From: Cinclus cinclus
Lineage: Eukaryota > Chordata > Aves > Passeriformes > Cinclidae
Assembly (NCBI RefSeq): GCF_963662255.1
Contig: NC_085059.1
Location: 4,437,034-4,501,033, forward strand
Direction of reading: 5' to 3'
Length of the DNA stretch: 64,000 nt
The translations under genes were made by a program, and so were the position numbers. The notes beneath the pieces are model-generated. The model did not search any database and had not been told where the DNA came from. It worked only from the letters and a program-made list of their open reading frames with translations. The first letter of the stretch is position 1. Every line of letters starts with the position of its first letter. This document shows positions 21,001 through 32,756 of this stretch, piece after piece.

Positions 21001-22151
21001 CTCTCTGCTGCTGACACCTTTGCTCTTGGGGACACCAGCCCAGGAACACCAGCAGGGCCCAGGGTTGGCTCAGGGGGACCCCCCTGTGCACAGGGACTCC
21101 CAGCCCCGTGGCTGTGCCAGCACCCCCAGAAACACCAAGATCTGGCAGCACTTTGCTCCGCTGCTCTTTCCGCACACGGACCCATCTCCTTCCTTTGCCA
21201 TCCCAGGAAAATTCAACCTCTACCTCAGCCAAAGATCATTTCCTACACATGCCTGATCAGAAATGTTCTTCTGCACTTCCTCCACCAAAACCACCCCCGC
21301 ATGCCCACAAGACATTCCAGGGCCATCGGGAAACCCTCCACAAACACTGCGCAGGCACCCAGGACCACGGGCTTTCCATCTCTGCCATTCAGGCTCCCTG
21401 CGCTGCTCCTGGTCATTTTCTCCTCCTCTCTCCATAACTTTGGGAACCACAGAGCTCCCAGGCTTTGGCAATTCCCAAGGCCACTGCCATCCTTGACTTC
21501 TTGGACACCCCCAGGGCTGTGGACAGACACCCCTGTGTTTTCCCGCAGAAGATGTTAAGAGCCAACAGGAAGCCACAAAGTTACGGAGGCTGCTAGATCA
21601 CCTCCCCAAAAGAAAAAGCTGAAAAAGCTGTGGCTGCTGAGGAAGGGGAGGTGAAGCTTGTGTGGCAAGCTCAGAGCATATTCACAGTGAATGAAAGGTG
21701 GAAGAGGGAGGGTGACTCTTCCTCAGGAAGTCTACTGATGGGACAAGGGGGAATGGGATCAAACGGAAAGAGAGTTGGAAGAGATTTGATGCTGGAAAGA
21801 CGTTCTTTAATCTGAGGCTGCTTGTCCCTGACACAGGGAGCTGTGCACATGTGGGTGCCCCATCCCCAGCAACATCCAAGGCCACATTGGACAGGGTTGA
21901 AGTGCTGGGAGCTTGCTCAGGTTGGAACCAGATGATTTTTAGGGTCTCTTCCAAGCCAAACCACTCAAGGACTTCATGGTTCTATGGCGTCCATCTCCAA
22001 GAGAGGAGTGGCCCTGAAGCTTCTGTGACATCACAGGGCCCAGAGTGCTCCAGGTGGAAGGTCCAGGGCCTGGAGACCAGCACAACAGACAGTTCACCTG
22101 CTGCCAGCACTCAGTTCTCCCCCACTCTTCGCTCTCTGCCACGGTGCCAAG

Positions 22152-22610
22152 ATGTTCCTGCTGCCAGTACTCGCTTGTCCCCCGCTCTTCGTTCTCTGCC
22201 TTGGTGCTGAGCTGCTCCTGCTGCCGGGACTTTTCCTGCACTTCTACTGCACCATCAACACCAACAGCATGAGCGCTCCTGTCCCAGTGGAGGTACAGTG
22301 CCATCCCAGGGAGGGGGGCAGCCCTGAGTGCCAGGGCAGGCTGCAGCCCTGTGGGGATGGATGCTGGGGAAAGGGACCCCAAGTGACATTGTGCTGCCTC
22401 ATGCAGACTGCCAGAGACACCATTGAGGATATGGAGGTGGATGAGCAGGATGACACCGAGCCCATGGAAGTGGACGAATATGATGAGACTGAGCCCATGG
22501 AAGTGGATGAGCAGGATGACACCGAGCCCATGGAAGTAGATGAATATGATGAGACTGAGCCCATGGACGTCGATGAGAAGGACAAGGAAGAGCCCGTGAT
22601 CCTGGCATGA
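22152..22610 (+). CDS. Acidic 11-residue-repeat protein, unit 5, 152 aa
   Basis: A short form with four 11-residue repeats. The 66-bp loss keeps the frame and the C-terminal tail. It carries the SPEC and GKG variants also seen in units 2 and 8. Confidence 0.55.
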   Translation: MFLLPVLACPPLFVLCLGAELLLLPGLFLHFYCTINTNSMSAPVPVEVQCHPREGGSPECQGRLQPCGDGCWGKGPQVTLCCLMQTARDTIEDMEVDEQDDTEPMEVDEYDETEPMEVDEQDDTEPMEVDEYDETEPMDVDEKDKEEPVILA

Positions 22611-22737
22611 GGATGGAGCCCCAGGAGCAGGACAACCTGATGCTCCCCTGCCCTGCCCACAGGCAGTGCCCAGCCTGGGGCGGGGCTGGCTGGCTCTCCT
22701 CAGGGACATGGTGCTCAAGGAAGTCCTGCTCTGCTGC

Positions 22738-22782
22738 TTCCTTCCTTCCTTCCTTCCTTCCTTCCTTTCTTCCTTCCCTCCC
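22738..22782 (+). repeat. (CCTT)n tract, unit 5
   Basis: About ten repeats with one TTTC interruption. Confidence 0.95.
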
Positions 22783-25700
22783 AGACTGACAGGGATAATG
22801 GGCATCGATAGGGCCCCACTGTAAATATGTTCAGCATGTTCGAGGCTTTTTTTTATAGGAACAATTTGAAGATTGTTAGCCTAAAGGTCCCAGAATGTTA
22901 ATCTATAGCTTCTAGATTTTTACAGTATAAGTCCCAGATTGTTAACAGTATAGTCTTCCTTGTAAATATGTTCTAGAGACTGTTGTTGTTGTTGCTGTTA
23001 GAAGGAAACATGGTCTTCAAATGTTTGGCTGAACTTTGTTCAATAAATACTATTTCTTATTAAAACCTCGCCTCTCTTTGCAATTCCTTTGGGCAACCTT
23101 TGCACAGTGCTGGTTTCCACTTGCTCATGGTTCCTGGGGCTGCAGGTCCCTGGGGGTGCTGGCACAGCCAGCCCTGGCTGGGAGTCCCTGTGCAGGGGGG
23201 TCCCACTGAGCCAGCACTGCTGTTCCTGGGGCACAGCAGTGTCCCCGAGGGCAAAGCTGTCACCAGCAGAGAGGGAGCTCTGACAGCAGCAGGCCCTGCA
23301 GCAACGCTACCAAAGCAAAGGAAACCTCCTGACACCCTTCCTGCTGCGGCCACAGGGACTCCTGGGCAGGAGCCAGCATCAGGCACAGGGATGCAACATC
23401 CACCTCCATGCTCTGAAGGTCACGACAGCCTTGGCAAGTCTGGGACCTGCACCCGGGCTGCTGCAGGGGCTGATGTTTAAGGCTTGCAGCCTCCAAAGCC
23501 TCTGGGCTTTGCTTCCCCCGCTGCCTTCCATTGCCCTGTGCCCAGGATCCTCACCCCCTGCCCGTGTTCCTGCTGCTGCCAGCAGCCCCCAGAGCCCCTC
23601 ACTCCCGGAGCATCCCCATCACAGGGAGCACTGGCAAATCCCACACGCTTTGCAAAGCAAACTCCCCCACAGTAACCAAACCACTCTTTGGTCAGAGGGT
23701 GCCAAGGGGAAGCTCAGCACCAGCTGCTGTTTAAAGCATGCTTTCAAAAGTGGGTTCAGGCACTCTGGCAGTGCCTGCTGCGCAGCTGAGGCTGTGGGAA
23801 CACAGCACTGGCTCAGGCCAGCCCTCAGCCCCTCACAGCTCATGCCAAGGGCCCAGCTCACAAAGCAGTTTCACACCACTTGCTGCAGCTATTTCAAAGG
23901 CCTAAATGTCATTCGCAGGAGCCATTTAGTTGCCAACTCAGTGTCCGTGTCCTGGCAGGAGAAGCCACCAAGGGGCCTCTGCATGTGCACTCAGGGCACT
24001 TCCACTGCCATCCCAAAGGGATCGCAAAGGACAGGGCTCTTCTTTCAGCACTGCTGAGCTCCTCACGCAGCACTGAAGTCTCAGGAAGAGACAAGAATTG
24101 AGTGCACCAGGGAAGCTGGCCTCCAAGAAAAGGCATCAATCCCACGGCCCACCCAAGCCAACGGCCTGCATGTCTGTACCTTCTCCTCCTTCTCTCTTCT
24201 CTGCTGTCACTTTGCCCCTTCTCTCTGTCCGGGAGCTTGGCCTCTCAGACAAATAAAAGATGTGCATCCACACCTAGGCACGGCATAGATGTCTTACACA
24301 ACTGTTCCTTCTTCCCCGACAGCTGCAAATCCTACAGCTGCCAGACCTCATCCCTTGCTCCTAGAAAGGGAGACAAGACTTTCCATTCTAATCCATTGCC
24401 CAGCCCTAAGTCAACGACACAGTCAGTAGAAATAGCTGTGAAATCCCCGGCAGGAACCTGCCAGAAGAGCTACAGCTGTGGAGGGGGAAGCAGCAAACTC
24501 CCACCCCCACCACTGCTTTGGACTCCTTACCAGCTAAAACAGATCCCACTCCTGTGACTTTTTCCATTTTTTGTTAACCACAACTACCATCAATTTAAAT
24601 CCATTGAAAACAAGATCACAGGAGGGGTTGCGTGGAAAGGAACCTTCAATCCCACCCAGTGCAAGCTTTGCCATGGCAGGGACACCTGCCACTGTCCCAC
24701 GCTGCTCCAGCCTGGCCTTGGGCACTGCCAGGGATCCAGGGGCAGCCACAGCTGCTCTGGGCACCCTGTGCCAGCCCTGCCCATCCTGCCAGGGAACACT
24801 TGCTGACCCATATCCCATCTGCAGCTGCTCCCAGTGCCAACAGGTGTCACTGCATGGCCTTGGGATGATGGATCAAGAGAAAGCCCCAAACTTTGAGCAG
24901 AGTTCCCAGTGCCTGTGCTGGGGACGTGCCACCCATCTGCCCCTCAAGCACTCAGCTGCCTCGCAGCCAGATGGAGTGTCCAACGGGTAAAGTACTCCCA
25001 GAGGATCAAACCCTGGTCACTGCACCAATGACAAGGTCTTTATTGGGAAAAGAAATGTCGAAGCACAGCGACATTTCTTTTCCAAGCAGGAGACGCTGAT
25101 CCTGTGCCGGCAGCGCAGGGATGCTGTTATTGCTGGTCCTCATTTCATCCCTTTATCAGCTGCAGGGCCACCAGGACAGGCTGTGGTCTCCCAGGGCAGC
25201 TCTGAGTGACACTGCTGTCCCCACCAGCTGTCCCCAGCCCTGGGTGCTGCCACGTGCCCCAGCCTCTGCAGCCCAAAGCACCTGGAGATCCCCCCGAGCA
25301 TCAGCGATCGGGGCCGCTGCAATCAGCCTGCTGACCCAAAACCTCAAGTGCTGCCACAAGAAAAGCAGCTGATTCATTGATACCTCGGAATTTCATGTCT
25401 CAATGCAAGGACAGGAAGCACCCCTATGCCACCAAATCATTGCTAAGGGCTTGCAAGCCTCAACGCGGAGATTTCAGCGTTGGACACGCAGTCAGGGCAA
25501 GGGTAAATCCACACAGAGATGACACAGAAATTCCAAAACACACATCATGTTGGTCTTGACGCCTTGCTTGTTGGCTCAAGGGCTGTTTCCGTGGGCCACG
25601 CTTGCACAGAAAGAAAGGAAGTGCAGCTGCTGAGGAACATCTCCATGCCCTCAGCAGGTTTTGGTGCCTTTGCTGCAGGGCCGCTCCTGTCAGAGCCCCC

Positions 25701-26850
25701 TCTCTGCTGCTGACACCTTTGCTCTTGGGGACACCAGCCCAGGAACACCAGCAGGGCCCAGGGTTGGCTCAGGGGGACCCCCCTGTGCACAGGGACTCCC
25801 AGCCCCGTGGCTGTGCCAGCACCCCCAGAAACACCAAGATCTGGCAGCACTTTGCTCCGCTGCTCTTTCCGCACACGGAACCATCTCCTTCCTTTGCCAT
25901 CCCAGGAAAATTCAACCTCTACCTCAGCCAAAGATCATTTCCTACACAGGGCTGATCAGAAATGTTCTTCTGCACTTCCTCCACCAAAACCACCCCCGCA
26001 TGCCCACAAGACATTCCAGGGCCATCGGGAAACCCTCCACAAACACTGCGCAGGCACCCAGGACCACGGGCTTTCCATCTCTGCCATTCAGGCTCCCTGC
26101 GCTGCTCCTGGTCATTTTCTCCTCCTCTCTCCATAACTTTGGGAACCACAGAGCTCCCAGGCTTTGCCAATTCCCAAGGCCACTGCCATCCTTGACTTCT
26201 TGGACACCCCCAGGGCTGTGGACAGACACCCCTGTGTTTTCCCGCAGAAGATGTTAAGAGCCAACAGGAAGCCACAAAGTTACTGAGGCTGCTAGATCAC
26301 CTCCCCAAAAGAAAAAGCTGAAAAAGCTGTGGCTGCTGAGGAAGGGGAGGTGAAGCTTGTGTGGCAAGCTCAGAGCATATTCACAGTGAATGAAAGGTGG
26401 AAGAGGGAGGGTGACTCTTCCTCAGGAAGTCTACTGATGGGACAAGGGGGAATGGGATCAAACGGAAAGACAGTTGGAAGAGATCTGATGCTGGAAAGAA
26501 GTTCTTTAATCTGAGGCTGCTTGTCCCTGACACAGGGAGCTGTGCACATGTGGGTGCCCCATCCCCAGCAACATCCAAGGCCACATTGGACAGGGTTGAA
26601 GTGCTGGGAGCTTGCTCAGGTTGGAACCAGATGATTTTTAGGGTCTCTTCCAAGCCAAACCACTCAAGGACTTCATGGTTCTATGGCGTCCATCTCCAAG
26701 AGAGGAGTGGCCCTGAAGCTTCTGTGACATCACAGGGCCCAGAGTGCTCCAGGTGGAAGGTCCAGGGCCTGGAGACCAGCACAACAGACAGTTCACCTGC
26801 TGCCAGCACTCAGTTCTCCCCCACTCTTCGCTCTCTGCCACGGTGCCAAG

Positions 26851-27375
26851 ATGTTCCTGCTGCCAGTACTCGCTTGTCCCCCGCTCTTCGTTCTCTGCCT
26901 TGGTGCTGAGCTGCTCCTGCTGCCGGGACTTTTCCTGCACTTCTACTGCACCATCAACACCAACAGCATGAGCGCTCCTGTCCCAGTGGAGGTACAGTGC
27001 CATCCCAGGGAGGGGGGCAGCCCGGACTGCCAGGGCAGGCTGCAGCCCTGTGGGGATGGATGCTGGGGACAGGGACCCCAAGTGACATTGTGCTGTCTCA
27101 TGCAGACTGCCAGAGACACCATTGAGGATATGGAGGTGGATGAGCAGGATGACACCGAGCCCATGGAAGTGGACGAATATGATGAGACTGAGCCCATGGA
27201 AGTGGATGAGCAGGATGACACCGAGCCCATGGAAGTGGACGAATATGATGAGACTGAGCCCATGGAAGTGGATGAGCAGGATGACACCGAGCCCATGGAA
27301 GTAGATGAATATGATGAGACTGAGCCCATGGACATCGATGAGAAGGACAAGGAAGAGCCCGTGATCCTGGCCTGA
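26851..27375 (+). CDS. Acidic 11-residue-repeat protein, unit 6
   Basis: 174 codons with six repeats. The one change from unit 1 is Val to Ile in the tail (MDIDEK). The stop context is gcctgacg instead of gcatgagg. Confidence 0.55.
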   Translation: MFLLPVLACPPLFVLCLGAELLLLPGLFLHFYCTINTNSMSAPVPVEVQCHPREGGSPDCQGRLQPCGDGCWGQGPQVTLCCLMQTARDTIEDMEVDEQDDTEPMEVDEYDETEPMEVDEQDDTEPMEVDEYDETEPMEVDEQDDTEPMEVDEYDETEPMDIDEKDKEEPVILA

Positions 27376-27501
27376 CGATGGAGGCCCAGGAGCAGGACAA
27401 CCTGATGCTACCCTGCCCTGCCCACAGGCAGTGCCCAGCCTGGGGCGGGGCTGGCTGGCTCTCCTCAGGGACATGGTGCTCAAGGAAGTCCTGCTCTGCT
27501 G

Positions 27502-27570
27502 CTTCCTTCCTTCCTTCCTTCCTTCCTTCCTTCCTTCCTTCCTTCCTTCCTTCCTTCCTTCCTTCCCTCC
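27502..27570 (+). repeat. (CCTT)n tract, unit 6
   Basis: About seventeen uninterrupted repeats. Confidence 0.95.
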
Positions 27571-30500
27571 GAGACTCACAGGGATAATGGGCATCGATAG
27601 GGCCCCACTGTAAATATGTTCAGCATGTTCGAGGCTTTTTTTTATAGGAACAATTTGAAGATTGTTAGCCTAAAGTTCCCAGAATGTTAATCTATAGCTT
27701 CTAGATTTTTACTGTGTAGGTCCCAGATTGTTACCAGTATAGTCTTCCTTGTAAATATGTTCTAGAGATTGTTGTTGTTGTTGTTAGAAGGAAACATGTT
27801 CTTGAAATGTTTGGCTGAACTTTGTTCAATAAATACTATTTCTTATTAAAACCTCGCCTCTCTTTGCAATTCCTTTGGGCAACCTTTGCACAGTGCTGGT
27901 TTCCACTTGCTCATGGTTCCTGGGGCTGCAGGTCCCTGGGAGTGCTGGCACAGCCAGCCCTGCCTGAGGGTCCCTGTGCAGGGGGGTCCCACTGAGCCAG
28001 CACTGCTGTTCCTGGGGCACAGCAGTGTCCCCAAGGGCAAAGCTGTCACCAGCAGAGAGGGAGCTCTGACAGCAGCAGGCCCTGCAGCAACGCCACCAAA
28101 GCAAAGGAAACCTCCTGACACCCTTCCTGCTGCGGCCACAGGGACTCCTGGGCAGGAGCCAGCATCAGGCACAGGGATGCAACATCCACCTCCATGCTCT
28201 GAAGGTCACGACAGCCTTGGCAAGTCTGGGACCTGCACCCGGGCTGCTGCAGGGGCTGATGTTTAAGGCTTGCAGCCTCCAAAGCCTCTGGGCTTTGCTT
28301 CCCCCGCTGCCTTCCATTGCCCTGTGCCCAGGATCCTCACCCTGCCCGTGTTCCTGCTGCTGCCAGCAGCCCCAAGAGCCCCTCACTCCCTGAGCATCCC
28401 CATCACAGGGAGCACTGGCAAATCCCACACGCTTTGCAAAGCAAACTCCCCCACAGTAACCAAACCACTCTTTGGTCAGAGGGTGCCAAGGGGAAGCTCA
28501 GCACCAGCTGCTGTTTAAAGCATGCTTTCAAAAGTGGGTTCAGGCACTCTGGCAGTGCCTGCTGCGCAGCTGAGGCTGTGGGGACACAGCACTGGCTCAG
28601 GCCAGCCCTCAGCCCCTCACAGCTCATGCCAAGGGCCCAGCTCACAAAGCAGTTTCACACCACTTGCTGCAGCTATTTCAAAGGCCTAAATGTCATTCAC
28701 AGGAGCCATTTAGTTGCCAACTCAGTGTCCGTGTCCTGGCAGGAGAAGCCACCAAGGGGCCTCTGCATGTGCACTCAGGGCACTTCCACTGCCATCCCAA
28801 AGGGATCGCAAAGGACAGGGCTCTTCTTTCAGCACTGCTGAGCTCCTCACGCAGCATTGAAGTCTCAGGAAGAGACAAGAATTGAGTGCACCAGGGAAGC
28901 TGGCCTCCAAGAAAAGGCATCAATCCCACGGCCCACCCAAGCCAACGGCCTGCATGTCTGTACCTTCTCCTCCTTCTCTCTTCTCTGCTGTCACTTTGCC
29001 CCTTCTCTCTGTCCGGGAGCTTGGCCTCTCAGACAAATAAAAGATGTGCATCCTCACGTAGGCACGGCATAGATGTCTTACACAACTGTCCCTTCTTCCC
29101 CGACAGCTGCAAATCCTACAGCTGCCAGACCTCATCCCTTGCTCCTAGAAAGGGAGACAAGACTTTCCATTCTAATCCATTGCCCAGCCCTAAGTCAACG
29201 ACACAGTCAGTAGAAATAGCTGTGAAATCCCCGGCAGGAACCTGCCAGAAGAGCTACAGCTGTGGAGGGGGAAGAAGCAAACTCCCACCCCCACCACTGC
29301 TTTGGACTCCTTACCAGCTAAAACAGATCCCACTCCTGCGACTTTTTCCATTTTTTTGTTAAACACAACTACCATCAATTTAAATCCATTGAAAACAAGA
29401 TCACAGGAGGGGTTGCGTGGAAAGGAACCTTCAATCCCACCCAGTGCAAGCTTTGCCATGGCAGGGACACCTGCCACTGTCCCACGCTGCTCCAGCCTGG
29501 CCTTGGGCACTGCCAGGGATCCAGGGGCAGCCACAGCTGCTCTGGGCACCCTGTGCCAGCCCTGCCCATCCTGCCAGGGAACACTTCCTGACCCATATCC
29601 CATCTGAAGCTGCTCCCAGTGCCAACACGTGTCACTGCATGGCCTTGGGATGATGGATCAAGAGAAAGCCCCAAGCTTTGAGCAGAGTTCCCAGTGCCTG
29701 TGCTGGGGACGTGCCACCCACTTGCCCCTCAAGCACTCAGCTGCCTCGCAGCCAGATGGAGTGTCCAACGGGTAAAGTACTCCCAGAGGATCAAACTCTG
29801 GTCACTGCACCAATGACAAGGTCTTTATTGGGAAAAGAAATGTCGAAGCACAGCGACATTTCTTTTCCAAGCAGGAGACGCTGATCCTGTGCCGGCAGCG
29901 CAGGGATGCTGTTATTGCTGGTCCTCATTTCATCCCTTTATCAGCTGCAGGGGCACCAGGACAGGCTGTGGTCTCCCAGGGCAGCTCTGAGTGACACTGC
30001 TGTCCCCACCAGCTGTCCCCAGCCCTGGGTGCTGCCACGTGCCCCAGCCTCTGCAGCCCAAAGCACCTGGAGATCCCCCCGAGCATCAGCGATCGGGGCC
30101 GCTGCAATCAGCCTGCTGACCCAAAACCTCAAGTGCTGCCACAAGAAAAGCAGCTGATTCATTGATACCTCGGAATTTCATGTCTCAATGCAAGGACAGG
30201 AAGCACCCCTATGCCACCAAATCATTGCTAAGGGCTTGCAAGCCTCAACGCGGAGATTTCAGCGTTGGACACGCAGTCAGGGCAAGGGTAAATCCACACA
30301 GAGATGACACAGAAATTCCAAAACACACATCATGTTGGTCTTGACGCCTTTCTTGTTGGCTCAAGGGCTGTTTCCGTGGGCCACGCTTGCACAGAAAGAA
30401 AGGAAGTGCAGCTGCTGAGGAACATCTCCATGCCCTCAGCAGGTTTTGGTGCCTTTGCTGCAGGGCCGCTCCTGTCAGAGCCCCCTCTCTGCTGCTGACA

Positions 30501-31635
30501 CCTTTGCTCTTGGGGACACCAGCCCAGGAACACCAGCAGGGCCCAGGGTTGGCTCAGGGGGACCCCCCTGTGCACAGGGACTCCCAGCCCCGTGGCTGTG
30601 CCAGCACCCCCAGAAACACCAAGATCTGGCAGCACTTTGCTCCGCTGCTCTTTCCGCACACGGACCCATCTCCTTCCTTTGCCATCCCAGGAAAATTCAA
30701 CCTCTACCTCAGCCAAAGATCATTTCCTACACAGGGCTGATCAGAAATGTTCTTCTGCACTTCCTCCACCAAAACCACCCCCGCATGCCCACAAGACATT
30801 CCAGGGCCATCGGGAAACCCTCCACAAACACTGCGCAGGCACCCAGGACCACGGGCTTTCCATCTCTGCCATTCAGGCTCCCTGCGCTGCTCCTGGTCAT
30901 TTTCTCCTCCTCTCTCCATAACTTTGGGAACCACAGAGCTCCCAGGCTTTGCCAATTCCCAAGGCCACTGCCATCCTTGACTTCTTGGACACCCCCAGGG
31001 CTGTGGACAGACACCCCTGTGTTTTCCCGCAGAAGATGTTAAGAGCCAACAGGAAGCCACAAAGTTACTGAGGCTGCTAGATCACCTCCCCAAAAGAAAA
31101 AGCTGAAAAAGCTGTGGCTGCTGAGGAAGGGGAGGTGAAGCTTGTGTGGCAAGCTCAGAGCATATTCACAGTGAATGAAAGGTGGAAGAGGGAGGGTGAC
31201 TCTTCCTCAGGAAGTCTACTGATGGGACAAGGGGGAATGGGATCAAACGGAAAGAGAGTTGGAAGAGATTTGATGCTGGAAAGAAGTTCTTTAATCTGAG
31301 GCTGCTTGTCCCTGACACAGGGAGCTGTGCACATGTGGGTGCCCCATCCCCAGCAACATCCAAGGCCACATTGGACAGGGTTGAAGTGCTGGGAGCTTGC
31401 TCAGGTTGGAACCAGATGATTTTTAGGGTCTCTTCCAAGCCAAACCACTCAAGGACTTCATGGTTCTATGGCGTCCATCTCCAAGAGAGGAGTGGCCCTG
31501 AAGCTTCTGTGACATCACAGGGCCCAGAGTGCTGCAGGTGGAAGGTCCAGGGCCTGGAGACCAGCACAACAGACAGTTCACCTGCTGCCAGCACTCAGTT
31601 CTCCCCCACTCTTCGCTCTCTGCCACGGTGCCAAG

Positions 31636-32160
31636 ATGTTCCTGCTGCCAGTACTCGCTTGTCCCCCGCTCTTCGTTCTCTGCCTTGGTGCTGAGCTGCT
31701 CCTGCTGCCGGGACTTTTCCTGCACTTCTACTGGAGCATCAACACCAACAGCATGAGCGCTCCTGTCCCAGTGGAGGTACAGTGCCATCCCAGGGATGGG
31801 GGCAGCCCTGAGTGCCAGGGCAGGCTGCAGCCCTGTGGGGATGGATGCTGGGGACAGGGACCCCAAGTGACATTGTGCTGTCTCATGCAGACTGCCAGAG
31901 ACACCATTGAGGATATGGAGGTGGATGAGCAGGATGACACCGAGCCCATGGAAGTGGACGAATATGATGAGACTGAGCCAATGGAAGTGGATGAGCAGGA
32001 TGACACCGAGCCCATGGAAGTGGACGAATATGATGAGACTGAGCCCATGGAAGTGGATGAGCAGGATGACACCGAGCCCATGGAAGTGGATGAATATGAT
32101 GAGACTGAGCCCATGGACGTCGATGAGAAGGACAAGGAAGAGCCCGTGATCCTGGCATGA
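31636..32160 (+). CDS. Acidic 11-residue-repeat protein, unit 7
   Basis: 174 codons with six repeats. Residues 33-34 read Trp-Ser (FYWSI) instead of Cys-Thr, a variant shared with units 8 and 10. It also has PRDGG (shared with unit 4) and SPEC. Confidence 0.55.
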   Translation: MFLLPVLACPPLFVLCLGAELLLLPGLFLHFYWSINTNSMSAPVPVEVQCHPRDGGSPECQGRLQPCGDGCWGQGPQVTLCCLMQTARDTIEDMEVDEQDDTEPMEVDEYDETEPMEVDEQDDTEPMEVDEYDETEPMEVDEQDDTEPMEVDEYDETEPMDVDEKDKEEPVILA

Positions 32161-32287
32161 GGATGGAGCCCCAGGAGCAGGACAACCTGATGCTCCCCTG
32201 CCCTGCCCACAGGCAGTGCCCAGCCTGGGGCGGGGCTGGCTGGCTCTCCTCAGGGACATGGTGCTCAAGGAAGTCCTGCTCTGCTGC

Positions 32288-32756
32288 TTCCTTCCTTCCT
32301 TCCTTCCTTCCTTCCTTCCTTCCTTCCTTCATTCCTTCCTTCCTTCCTTCCTTCCTTCCTTCCTTCCTTCCTTCCTTCCTTCCTTCCTTCCTTCCTTCCT
32401 TCCTTCCTTCCTTCCTTCCTTCCTTCCTCCCTTCCTTCCTTCCTCCCGCCCTTCCTTCCTCCCGCCCTTCCTTCCTCCCTCCCTCCCTTCCTCCCTCCCT
32501 CCATTCCTTCCTCCCTCCCTCCCTTCCTCCTTCCCTCCCTTCCTTCCTCCCTCCCTCCCTTCCTCCCTCCCTCCCTTCCTTCCTTCCTTCCTTCCTTCCT
32601 TCCTTCCTTCCTTCCTTCCTTCCTTCCTTCCTTCCTTCCTTCCTTCCTTCCTTCCTTCCTTCCTTCCTTCCTTCCTTCCTTCCTTCCTTCCTTCCTTCCT
32701 TCCTTCCTTCCTTCCTTCCTTCCTTCCTTCCTTCCTTCCTTCCTTCCCTGCCTCCC
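32288..32756 (+). repeat. Giant (CCTT)n tract, unit 7
   Basis: About 470 bp with CCCT and CCCG-type interruptions near 32425-32580, resembling the second interruption cluster of unit 2. One TTCA variant lies near 32330. Confidence 0.97.

Larger units (their letters stand above)
19652..24354 (+). repeat. Macrosatellite unit 5
   Basis: 4703 bp; shorter mainly because the acidic-repeat ORF has lost 66 bp. A 1-bp insertion near 23555 (ctcaccccctgcc) shifts the ORF downstream of arm 2. Near 22985 the TTG run carries a GCTG interruption, also seen in unit 10. Confidence 0.95.
24355..29138 (+). repeat. Macrosatellite unit 6
   Basis: 4784 bp. The 3' flank is a mosaic: it begins like units 1 and 3 (gaagattg) and switches to the unit 2 type (aaagttccc, actgtgtaggtccc, gttaccag). 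The CCTT tract ends ccctccgagactcac, shared only with unit 11. Confidence 0.95.
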
